Positions 1 through 5,323 of a stretch of 6,795 bases of DNA are shown here, one piece after another; the stretch's first letter is position 1, and the number at the start of each line of letters is the position of its first letter. The notes beneath the pieces are model-generated. The model was not told the origin of the DNA. It did no database searches and saw only the letters and a list, made by a program, of their open reading frames with translations. The DNA is from Desulfobacteraceae bacterium (GTDB lineage Bacteria > Desulfobacterota > Desulfobacteria > Desulfobacterales > Desulfobacteraceae). The position numbers and the translations under genes were made by a program. The stretch is from positions 1-6,795 of the forward strand of contig JAFLJU010000086.1 in assembly GCA_022712835.1 (NCBI GenBank), read 5' to 3'.

Positions 1-315
1 CAACATGATTTTTTAAACACTATCCAGGCTGAGAATACCGATTTTTTTGATATCCAGCCGACGCAATTAACCTCGAAAAAAGGCGTGGTGGTATTAAATC
101 CCCCCTATGGAAAGCGGTTGGGCAAAGATATGGATATGACCCGTTTTTTTGCAGAAATAGGAAAAAAACTGGCCGCTGATTTCAAGGGCTGGCGGGTGGG
201 AATCATCTATCCGGAAAAAGCATTGGGCAAGGCTATGGGCCTTCCCTTACAGCCCATGCCCTTTTTCCACGGTGGGTTGGATCTGTTTGCCGGCATCGGC
301 CAGATCAGGGGATAA
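1..315 (+). CDS. Class I SAM-dependent RNA methyltransferase, C-terminal part (partial, 5' end outside window)
   Basis: The frame is open from base 1 to a TAA at 313-315 (104 residues visible). Residues 29-41 read VVVLNPPYGKRLG. This is the NPPY-type motif (N33-P34-P35-Y36) of amino-directed methyltransferases, in the extended NPPYGxRL form typical of the THUMP-linked UPF0020/RlmL-like family that makes N2-methylguanosine in 23S rRNA. After it come a helix (residues 47-60, RFFAEIGKKLAADF) and a GWRVGIIYPEK strand, as expected for the last part of a Rossmann-type methyltransferase. The N-terminal THUMP and SAM-binding motif I are upstream of the window. A GTG at 85 is only an internal valine codon; a start there would cut the catalytic domain. 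The family call is firm, but the exact rRNA target is not. No terminator hairpin is evident after the stop. Confidence 0.85.
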   Translation, partial: QHDFLNTIQAENTDFFDIQPTQLTSKKGVVVLNPPYGKRLGKDMDMTRFFAEIGKKLAADFKGWRVGIIYPEKALGKAMGLPLQPMPFFHGGLDLFAGIGQIRG

Positions 316-365
316 GCTATAGTTTTTCTTAATACCTTTGTCCCAAACCCATAGTTTTTTTCATT

Positions 366-393
366 TTGACAAAATGTGTGAACTCTCTATATT
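366..393 (+). promoter_or_regulatory. Sigma70-like promoter of the phosphatase gene, with predicted leaderless start
   Basis: TTGACA (366-371, perfect -35) is followed by a 16-nt spacer and TATATT (388-393, 5 of 6 for the -10). A start of transcription 6-8 nt after the -10 falls at 399-401, on or next to the ATG at 401. No Shine-Dalgarno sequence precedes the ATGs at 374, 395 or 401. Together these suggest a leaderless transcript beginning at the coding sequence. This is a sequence-only prediction. Confidence 0.5.
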
Positions 394-400
394 TATGCCC

Positions 401-1234
401 ATGGACACGCAGATAAAAATTGAACATATTCTGGAAAAAGGATCAGGCAGGGTAAACGAAGACCGGATGGTCATGGGAAAAAATCTGTTCGGGGTCTTTG
501 ACGGCGCCACCAGCCTGGACAATGACTTTTTTGATGATACAGATTTTGATGTGATGAAAACCGGGGGGCTTATTGCCGCCAGCACGGCAGAGCAAGTTTT
601 TGCCCAAAACCATTTCCCGTTGAAGCAATTGGGCAGATATGCCAACAATGCCATTCTTGACAAGATGAAAATCCATAACGTTCAAATAAACCGACCGGCC
701 AGCAGATGGAGCACCAGTGCGGCAGTGGTCCGAGTTCTTGGAAACCGGTTGGAATGGCTTCAAACCGGCGACTCCTATGTTTTGCTCGTCTATGATGACA
801 ATTCCCACCGGGTGCTGGTGGACCGGGAAGACCATGATTATGAAACCCTGTGCATGCTTAAGAAAGAATCGGATAAAACCCTTTCCAACCCGGCAGTAAA
901 AACCCAGGTGGAAAAGATCCGATCCTGCATGAACAAAACCTACGGGGTTCTCAATGGGGACCCGGCTGCAGAAAACTTCATGCACACAGGGTTTGTCAGC
1001 CTTAACCGGGTCCAGACCGTCCTATTATTTACCGACGGACTCAGCCTTCCCAGTGAAATACCCGCAAGGAGAAAAAACTTTACCCCCCTTGTTGACGCTT
1101 TCCAGCGACTGGGCCTTAAAGGACTTCACCAACACATCCGAAAAATAGAAAAACAAGATTCCCGATTGTGCCGATTCCCCCGGTTCAAATGTCATGACGA
1201 CATTGCCGCCATTGCCATTCATCCCCAATATTAG
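401..1234 (+). CDS. PP2C-family (PPM) serine/threonine phosphatase-like protein
   Basis: This is a 277-residue protein with PP2C motifs in the right order: NEDR (19-22), VFDGAT (32-37, metal-ligand D34), TGDS (122-125), FTDGL (210-214, D212) and HDDIAAIAI (265-273, D266/D267). The family removes phosphate from Ser/Thr using two Mg2+ or Mn2+ ions held by these aspartates. All key aspartates are present, so it is probably active. No signal peptide, membrane segment or extra sensor domain is seen, so it should be cytosolic; the substrate is unknown. The frame is open further upstream (TTG at 338, ATGs at 374 and 395). I chose ATG 401 because a strong promoter at 366-393 lies inside the longer versions and places the transcript start there; the N-terminal 21 residues of the longest version show no family feature. 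No partner kinase gene is visible. It converges with the glycosyltransferase gene 36 nt downstream. Confidence 0.8.
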   Translation: MDTQIKIEHILEKGSGRVNEDRMVMGKNLFGVFDGATSLDNDFFDDTDFDVMKTGGLIAASTAEQVFAQNHFPLKQLGRYANNAILDKMKIHNVQINRPASRWSTSAAVVRVLGNRLEWLQTGDSYVLLVYDDNSHRVLVDREDHDYETLCMLKKESDKTLSNPAVKTQVEKIRSCMNKTYGVLNGDPAAENFMHTGFVSLNRVQTVLLFTDGLSLPSEIPARRKNFTPLVDAFQRLGLKGLHQHIRKIEKQDSRLCRFPRFKCHDDIAAIAIHPQY

Positions 1235-1270
1235 CGATACCGGATTTTCACTTTTTACCCGCCCGTAAGG

Positions 1271-2587
1271 TTATCGATTAATAGGGTGATCGTTTGGTAA
1301 GATTACGGACTGGTAGACCGATTCGATCCGTGCAAAAACCTTATTCCAGGTGTAGGGTCGAGTTCTTGATTCTATCAAATGGGCATCTGGCTCTGAATTT
1401 TCCAGAATCTCTTTGATCACACCTTTCAAGGCCATTGCCAGCCGCTCTTCCAAATCCGGTTCATCCTGTTCATGGGGGGTGTCCATATTTTTCAATGGGG
1501 GCAGGTTAAAAAAGCGGATCATCCGACCGTCGGCCGGGAACAAAAGATCCCGAACCCCTGGCAAATCAGTGGTCAGAAGCCTGCACCCACAGGCCAGGGC
1601 CTCCATGAGAACCAGGGGCACCCCTTCAAAAAATGAGGGCAACACAAACAAATGACACCGGCCCATCAGCCTGGCCAGATCCCCATGACTTAAGGGGCCG
1701 TGGTAGATCACCTTTTGTCCCAAAACTTGTGCCAAATCCAGGCAGATCTGTTTTTCAACACCCGTTCCGCTGCCAGCCAGATGAAGCCGAAAGGGCATCT
1801 CCTCTATTTTTTTGAGGCTTTTAAGCAGCCAAGGGACCCCCTTGGCCCGGCATAATTTCCCGGCATAGACAAGCTCAACCGGTTCCCCCATGGGTTTGTT
1901 TCCCTTTTGAAAAAGAGTGTGATCGTACCCCCCGGCCATCACCGGTACCCGATCTAAAATTTTATCCTGGGTTTTGTCCCATATTTTGGATCGGGTTTTG
2001 TTCGAAAGTGGGTCCCAAGTTTGATCCCCCCCAAGCCAAAGCAGATCCAAGATTTGCCTTTTCTGACTGTTGCTCAGGGCCATGATGCGATTGATTTTTT
2101 GAAGTGAGGGTTTAATCCTTTCACTGATATCAAGACAAAGTTCATGCTGACGAAGGCAGGTCCCGTGACAGGTGGTCACCATAGGCAAATCAGGTGCCAG
2201 CTCCCGAGCCAGGGCGGACACCATCCAAAGATGATGCGTATGAATTATTTCCGGCCGGAATCGATTCAAGGCCTCTTTTATTTTTTCCTGGAATACAAAT
2301 TGATAGGCACTCAGCTCGGCTGCTGTCATCTTTGAAAAGGTCGTGCTCTCATAGGGCATGGCATCGCTCATCCCGGGAATGGGAAAATCCAGGTCCTTTC
2401 CCCCAAACCGGACAAACACCGACCGGTCTTTTGATATCAGATTCTCTGGGATATCGCACCCGGGCTGGACACCGGCCACCAGAAAATTTTTGTGGCCCTT
2501 TGCCCTTGCCTGTTGGATAATTTGCTGGATAAACTTGCCGCTTCCCGTAAAATCAGGGGCCTGGCTGATAATGTGAAGAATTTTCAT
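1271..2587 (-). CDS. Glycosyltransferase family 4 (GT-B fold) protein
   Basis: This 438-residue protein starts at the ATG complementary to 2585-2587. The N-terminal domain begins MKILHIISQAP with a TGSGKF loop (14-19) and contains EIIHTHHLWM (113-122) and VTTCHGT (137-143), typical of the acceptor half. The C-terminal half has VELVYAGKLCRAKG (237-250, start of the Glycos_transf_1 domain), a LHLAGSGTG strand-loop (268-276), and FFEGVPLVLMEALACG, where E321 and E329 form the E-x7-E motif of retaining GT4 enzymes. Such enzymes move sugars from nucleotide-sugars to glycans or lipids. Neither sugar nor acceptor can be told from sequence, and no polysaccharide cluster surrounds it. The domain linker carries an 8-residue tandem repeat (residues 197-212) not expected in the family. 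The upstream region (2588-2706) is AT-rich and divergent with the DUF547 gene; no good Shine-Dalgarno is visible. Confidence 0.88.
   Translation of the reverse strand: MKILHIISQAPDFTGSGKFIQQIIQQARAKGHKNFLVAGVQPGCDIPENLISKDRSVFVRFGGKDLDFPIPGMSDAMPYESTTFSKMTAAELSAYQFVFQEKIKEALNRFRPEIIHTHHLWMVSALARELAPDLPMVTTCHGTCLRQHELCLDISERIKPSLQKINRIMALSNSQKRQILDLLWLGGDQTWDPLSNKTRSKIWDKTQDKILDRVPVMAGGYDHTLFQKGNKPMGEPVELVYAGKLCRAKGVPWLLKSLKKIEEMPFRLHLAGSGTGVEKQICLDLAQVLGQKVIYHGPLSHGDLARLMGRCHLFVLPSFFEGVPLVLMEALACGCRLLTTDLPGVRDLLFPADGRMIRFFNLPPLKNMDTPHEQDEPDLEERLAMALKGVIKEILENSEPDAHLIESRTRPYTWNKVFARIESVYQSVILPNDHPINR
1953..2000. repeat. 24-bp imperfect tandem duplication inside the glycosyltransferase gene
   Basis: Two adjacent 24-bp units (1953-1976 and 1977-2000) share 16 of 24 bases, including blocks ATTTT-like and GGGTTTTG. 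They encode residues 197-204 (KTRSKIWD) and 205-212 (KTQDKILD), an in-frame 8-residue duplication at the hinge between the two GT-B domains. Confidence 0.6.
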
Positions 2588-2668
2588 GTAAAAAAGATAG
2601 CACAGGATTGATTTAAATTAAATAATTCACATATTAAAAACAAATCTTTTCGCCAAAAGACATCTTCA

Positions 2669-2700
2669 AACCAAGAGATAAGGCAACCAAGATATAAGGA
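2669..2700. repeat. 16-bp tandem duplication carrying the ribosome-binding site of the DUF547 gene
   Basis: Units 2669-2684 and 2685-2700 match at 14 of 16 bases (AACCAAGAGATAAGGC and AACCAAGATATAAGGA). The second unit ends in AAGGA, which lies 6 nt before the ATG at 2707 and is the likely Shine-Dalgarno. The first unit carries a decoy AAGG one repeat upstream. Confidence 0.65.
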
Positions 2701-2706
2701 AACCCC

Positions 2707-3546
2707 ATGAAGACACCTGCTACCCCCTTTATCACCCTGACAAAATTTTTAAAAATGACAGGACTTCTGGCCATAATCCTTTCTGTGTCCCTGATCCTTT
2801 CTGTAATGACGCCCCCCCCAGCCATTGCCGCAGCAAATATTGCCACAGCAAAGGTTGCCGCAGCAGATATTCCCCCCCAGGTGGACAACCGCATCTATGC
2901 GACCCTGCTAAAGCAGCATGTAAAAAAAAACCGGGTGGATTATGAGGGGTTTAAGCGAGACGAAGCCCTTCTGGACAGCTATCTTGCGATTTTAAGTTCC
3001 ATTGATACGGACCAGCTGTCCCACAACGAAAAATTTGCTTTTTTTATCAATGCCTACAATGCATTTACCATCAAATTAATCCTGACAAAATATCCGGGTA
3101 TCAATTCCATCAAGGAAATAGGGTCTTTTTTTTCAAACCCCTGGAGTCAAAAATTCATTCACCTCAATGGTCACTTGGTGACCCTGGATTATATTGAGCA
3201 TGAGGTACTTCGACCGACTTTCAAAGATCCCAGGGTTCATTTTGCCATCAATTGTGCCGCCAAAAGCTGCCCGCCTCTGTTCAATCATCCCTTTGACGGT
3301 AAAAAACTGGAAACCCAGTTAGATGAACGGACAGCAGAATTTATCAATGATGCATCTGTCATCTATTTAAAAGAGAACACCCTTTATACCAGTAAAATTT
3401 TTAAATGGTTTGCCAAGGATTTTAATGACGCCCCCCTGGTGTTTATCAAAAAATATGCGACGGGCGACTTCAAGGACAGGTTGGCAGCCTACAACACCAT
3501 AAAAATCTCATATCTTCCCTATGACTGGTCTTTAAACCGGCGGTAA
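2707..3546 (+). CDS. Secreted DUF547-domain protein
   Basis: This is a 279-residue protein. The start ATG at 2707 has AAGGA 6 nt upstream. Residues 1-41 look like a Sec signal peptide: basic N-region with K13/K16, a hydrophobic core GLLAIILSVSLILSV (19-33), then PPPAIA followed by AAN, with cleavage likely after A41. A lipobox cysteine is absent, so it should be soluble periplasmic or exported. The DUF547 domain covers roughly residues 60-250, with EKFAFFINAYNAFTIKL (108-124), LDYIEHEVLRP (160-170) and PRVHFAINCAAKSCPPL (175-191). The conserved His and two cysteines (H178, C183, C188) may form a metal or catalytic site; this is inference. The biochemical role of DUF547 is not established to my knowledge. 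The N-terminal region is unusually repetitive: an 18-bp repeat, three 15-bp repeats, and C8 and C7 runs. It is transcribed divergently from the glycosyltransferase gene and appears monocistronic. Confidence 0.88.
   Translation: MKTPATPFITLTKFLKMTGLLAIILSVSLILSVMTPPPAIAAANIATAKVAAADIPPQVDNRIYATLLKQHVKKNRVDYEGFKRDEALLDSYLAILSSIDTDQLSHNEKFAFFINAYNAFTIKLILTKYPGINSIKEIGSFFSNPWSQKFIHLNGHLVTLDYIEHEVLRPTFKDPRVHFAINCAAKSCPPLFNHPFDGKKLETQLDERTAEFINDASVIYLKENTLYTSKIFKWFAKDFNDAPLVFIKKYATGDFKDRLAAYNTIKISYLPYDWSLNRR
2776..2874. repeat. Repeat-rich stretch in the DUF547 signal peptide and linker
   Basis: ATCCTTTCTGT occurs at 2776-2786 and again at 2794-2804, an 18-bp offset that gives the ILSV..LILSV pattern in the signal peptide. 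A C8 run lies at 2812-2819. Three 15-bp units at 2830-2844, 2845-2859 and 2860-2874 encode AANIA, TAKVA and AADIP just after the predicted cleavage site. A C7 run lies at 2872-2878. All repeats are in multiples of three, so the frame is kept. Confidence 0.6.
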
Positions 3547-3553
3547 TCAAATT

Positions 3554-3604
3554 CTTTTTCACTAGCCTTTTTTCACGAATCCTTTTTCACTATTCCTTTT
3601 TCAC
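3554..3604. repeat. Four copies of CTTTTTCAC at about 14-bp spacing in a convergent intergenic region
   Basis: CTTTTTCAC occurs at 3554-3562, 3582-3590 and 3596-3604, with a CTTTTTTCAC variant at 3567-3576; copy starts are 13, 15 and 14 bp apart. The array fills most of the 72-nt gap between the converging DUF547 and glutamine amidotransferase genes. There is no classical hairpin here. The T-rich runs could help termination of the + strand gene, but that is a guess. Confidence 0.65.
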
Positions 3605-3618
3605 AACTGTCCTGATTT

Positions 3619-4335
3619 TTACGGGCGCGTCACAATCTCTCCAAATGTTTTCAATAACGATGACGCATGGGGGGTCTCTTCCAGATGGTCGATCAATTGG
3701 TCAGGGTTTTGACCGGCGGATCGGACATCCTCTGCCAGATTCGCAAGGTACCCCCGGGTCACGGACACATCTGCCTCGGGATGGAATTGTACTCCCCAGG
3801 CCATGCTCCCTATCCGAAACCCATGGTGGAGTTCAAAATCATTTTTGGCAAGGAGAACGGCTGATGGCGGCAATTGAATAACGCTCTGGGAATGGAACAC
3901 CTGGGCCTTAAAAGAGGGCGGCAGATCTTTAAACAACGGATCTCTTACACATTCGGTAAGGCAGGTTACATCTGTGGTGCCAATTTCAATTCCCCCGGGA
4001 TGGTAATCCACCACCCCACCCATGGCCTTTGCCATCAACTGATGACCGTAACAAATGCCCAAAAGCGGAATACCCGCCGAAATCAATTTTCTAATCCAGG
4101 CTTCAAGGGCAAGACTCCAATCCAGATTCTGGGTCACCATGGCATGAGACCCTGAGATCACCACCCCATTGATTTGCTCCATATCCGGCAATACTTCATG
4201 GGCTGTCACATTGACCACACGCAATTTGTCCCGGCTGATCCCAAGGCCGGATACGATCAATTCCTCAAAATCACCACAGGCCTTGATGACATCGGAAAAG
4301 GTATCACCCGTCTTGATAATCAAAGTTTTCTTCAT
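3619..4335 (-). CDS. Stand-alone class I glutamine amidotransferase (GMP-synthase GATase-like)
   Basis: This 238-residue protein carries the full class I (triad) glutaminase site: GICYGHQ (93-99) with nucleophile C95, and QFHPE (183-187) with H185 and E187. The oxyanion-loop region GVVISGSHAMVT (57-68) matches COG0518-type proteins related to the GMP synthase amidotransferase domain. It hydrolyses glutamine to supply ammonia, but no synthetase domain is fused to it, so acceptor and partner are unknown. The start ATG (complement of 4333-4335) lies 2 nt after the TAA of the upstream chelatase gene; AGGAA (complement of 4341-4345) overlaps the end of that gene, so the two are co-transcribed and probably translationally coupled. 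The C-terminal extension (about 200-238) lacks a recognised motif. A role in tetrapyrrole or cobamide amidation is suggested only by the neighbour; CbiA/CbiP amidotransferases are different, larger proteins. Confidence 0.85.
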   Translation of the reverse strand: MKKTLIIKTGDTFSDVIKACGDFEELIVSGLGISRDKLRVVNVTAHEVLPDMEQINGVVISGSHAMVTQNLDWSLALEAWIRKLISAGIPLLGICYGHQLMAKAMGGVVDYHPGGIEIGTTDVTCLTECVRDPLFKDLPPSFKAQVFHSQSVIQLPPSAVLLAKNDFELHHGFRIGSMAWGVQFHPEADVSVTRGYLANLAEDVRSAGQNPDQLIDHLEETPHASSLLKTFGEIVTRP

Positions 4336-4337
4336 GC

Positions 4338-4748
4338 TTATTCCTGGCTATTTAATTGGGTCATCACTTCATCAAGGATGATCTCTTCGATGGCACCGAT
4401 TCCGCCCAAATGCCGGGTGATGGAGAACGCAACCCCGGGATAGGTTTTTCGGGCCGCCTCAATGGCTTCCGGGATATCTGTCAGAAGGTGACTTCCCGCG
4501 GCAATGAAAAAAGGGAAGACGATTATCTTGTGGGTGCCTTGTTGCACCAGATCCTCGATGGTCTCTTCCAAACCGGGAGAGGCAAATTCCAGGAATGCGT
4601 GGGCCACCCTGTCAAATTTATTCCGGGCAAGATGGTGTTGACCCGAAAGATTTTTCGCTTTATCAGACATTTTTTGACAAAGAGCTGAAACCTGGCGGGC
4701 AGATTCCTTGTTCCGGCTTCCGTGGGCAACAATAATCAAGGCATTCAT
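4338..4748 (-). CDS. cbiX: Short CbiX/SirB-type sirohydrochlorin chelatase
   Basis: This 136-residue protein has the single-domain length of small CbiX (CbiXS) chelatases. Motifs are NALIIVAHGSR (2-12, H9), AFLEFASPGLEETI (51-64) and VFPFFIAAGSHLLTDIP (77-93, H87). H9 and H87 correspond to the conserved metal/porphyrin-site histidines of this family. It should insert Co2+ (cobamide route) or Fe2+ (siroheme, needed by dissimilatory sulfite reductase) into sirohydrochlorin in the cytosol; sequence alone does not separate these, nor the nickel chelatase activity known in the wider family. I place the start at the ATG complementary to 4746-4748: it has a strong AGGAG 7 nt upstream, and the family motif starts directly after it. 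A longer version from 4802 adds 18 residues with no family support. It is first gene of a two-gene operon with the amidotransferase. Confidence 0.87.
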   Translation of the reverse strand: MNALIIVAHGSRNKESARQVSALCQKMSDKAKNLSGQHHLARNKFDRVAHAFLEFASPGLEETIEDLVQQGTHKIIVFPFFIAAGSHLLTDIPEAIEAARKTYPGVAFSITRHLGGIGAIEEIILDEVMTQLNSQE

Positions 4749-4755
4749 GTGTATT

Positions 4756-4760
4756 CTCCT
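4756..4760 (-). promoter_or_regulatory. Ribosome-binding site that fixes the cbiX start
   Basis: CTCCT on the plus strand reads AGGAG on the minus strand, 7 nt before the ATG at 4748. It lies inside the coding sequence if the upstream ATG at 4802 were used, and so favours the shorter protein. Confidence 0.75.
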
Positions 4761-4813
4761 GGGCCCCAAAGGGGAAATCGGGTTAAATTTTGATTTTTTC
4801 AAACCGTTTCAAT

Positions 4814-4841
4814 AAAATAACAATCTGATTTGGTTTGGCAA
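4814..4841 (-). promoter_or_regulatory. Possible cbiX promoter with an overlapping palindrome
   Basis: On the minus strand, TTGCCA (complement of 4836-4841, 5 of 6 for -35), a 16-nt spacer and TATTTT (complement of 4814-4819, 4 of 6 for -10) would start transcription near 4807, about 59 nt before the cbiX ATG. The inverted repeat TTGGC-AA-GCCAA (4835-4846) covers the -35 box and could be a regulator site. No cobalamin riboswitch is recognisable in the short leader. Confidence 0.35.
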
Positions 4842-4868
4842 GCCAAGTCCCATATTTTTTATCCACAC

Positions 4869-4897
4869 TTGACAGACGATTTGGTCATGGGTATAGT
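4869..4897 (+). promoter_or_regulatory. Sigma70-like arsR promoter, predicted leaderless
   Basis: TTGACA (4869-4874, perfect), a 17-nt spacer and TATAGT (4892-4897, 5 of 6) form a near-consensus promoter. Expected transcription start is about 4903-4905, on or next to the ATG at 4905. There is no Shine-Dalgarno before that ATG. An inverted repeat overlaps the -10 and the start codon. Confidence 0.6.
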
Positions 4898-4914
4898 TCG
4901 AAACATGTCGAACT
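4895..4914. promoter_or_regulatory. Predicted ArsR operator 1 (autoregulatory site)
   Basis: This is a perfect 7-bp inverted repeat, AGTTCGA-N6-TCGAACT, spanning the end of the arsR -10 box, the predicted transcription start and the ATG. ArsR/SmtB repressors bind imperfect inverted repeats of this size over their own promoters. The core TTCGAAAC-N3-TCGA recurs at 5266-5280 before the next gene, which strengthens the call. Confidence 0.6.
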
Positions 4915-5246
4915 CAAAACTTGAAAAATTAAACCCGGATGAAATGGATGCCCAGACAGAAAAATTTGCCCGCATCTTCAAGGCCCTGTCCAACCCGAAC
5001 CGGTTAAAAATTTTATTGGAGTTTGCCCGATGCCCGCTGGGAAACGGCAATCTGACCACCAGCGTGGACCAAATGGAGAACTGCCAGCAGGAATTTGCAA
5101 AGGTGTTAGGCCTTGCGCCCTCTACCATTTCCCATCATTTTAAGGAACTTCGCCAGGTGGGATTAATAACGGTTCGGCGGGAGGGAAAAACCCTGTTTGT
5201 CCAGGTGGACACCCAGGTTTTGGATTCCATTAAATCCTTGTTTTAA
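4905..5246 (+). CDS. ArsR-family winged-helix transcriptional regulator
   Basis: This 113-residue protein has the family's usual size. FKALSNPNRLKILLEF (25-40) is the ArsR signature. The recognition helix is VLGLAPSTISHHFKELRQVGLI (67-88), and the wing is VRREGKTLFVQVD (90-102). The family are dimeric repressors released by metals, oxidants or other ligands. In the metal-site helix, where ArsR has ELCVCDL, this protein reads ENCQQEF (58-64): C60 is kept but the second Cys is Q62. C43 is the only other cysteine, so classical As(III) binding looks unlikely, though a C43/C60 thiol switch is possible. The frame is open upstream (TTG 4830, ATG 4887), but the promoter at 4869-4897 lies inside those versions; ATG 4905 is chosen. 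It is divergent from cbiX and is followed 77 nt later by a flavoprotein gene that carries a matching operator. Confidence 0.88.
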   Translation: MSNSKLEKLNPDEMDAQTEKFARIFKALSNPNRLKILLEFARCPLGNGNLTTSVDQMENCQQEFAKVLGLAPSTISHHFKELRQVGLITVRREGKTLFVQVDTQVLDSIKSLF

Positions 5247-5260
5247 TATTTTTTTGGCTT

Positions 5261-5286
5261 TAGACTTCGAAACTTTTCGATATCTA
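5261..5286. promoter_or_regulatory. Predicted ArsR operator 2, before the flavoprotein gene
   Basis: The inverted repeat is TAGA-N2-TCGAAA-N2-TTTCGA-N2-TCTA. Its central TTCGAAAC-N3-TCGA (5266-5280) matches operator 1 at all 12 fixed positions with the same half-site spacing. A weak promoter may overlap it (TAGACT at 5261-5266, 18-nt spacer, TAAATT at 5285-5290), so binding would block transcription of the gene starting at 5324. The promoter part is tentative. Confidence 0.55.
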
Positions 5287-5323
5287 AATTTTACGAACAC
5301 CAAAACAACCAAAGGAAAAACAA

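Noticed and set aside
338..400. N-terminal extension of the phosphatase (TTG 338 or ATG 374/395)
   Set aside because: No Shine-Dalgarno, no family similarity, and a near-consensus promoter lies inside it.
443..985. 180-codon open frame on the minus strand
   Set aside because: It lies wholly inside the phosphatase gene, which has all PP2C motifs in the other frame; the translation resembles no family.
1235..1276. Inverted repeat CGATACC ... GGTTATCG between the converging phosphatase and glycosyltransferase genes
   Set aside because: Short arms with a bulge and a 27-nt loop; too weak to call a terminator.
4749..4802. 18-residue N-terminal extension of the chelatase
   Set aside because: The strong AGGAG before the ATG at 4748 and the family start NALIIVAHGSR favour the shorter protein.
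4830..4904. N-terminal extension of the ArsR protein (TTG 4830, ATG 4887)
   Set aside because: The arsR promoter lies within it and the shorter protein has normal family length.
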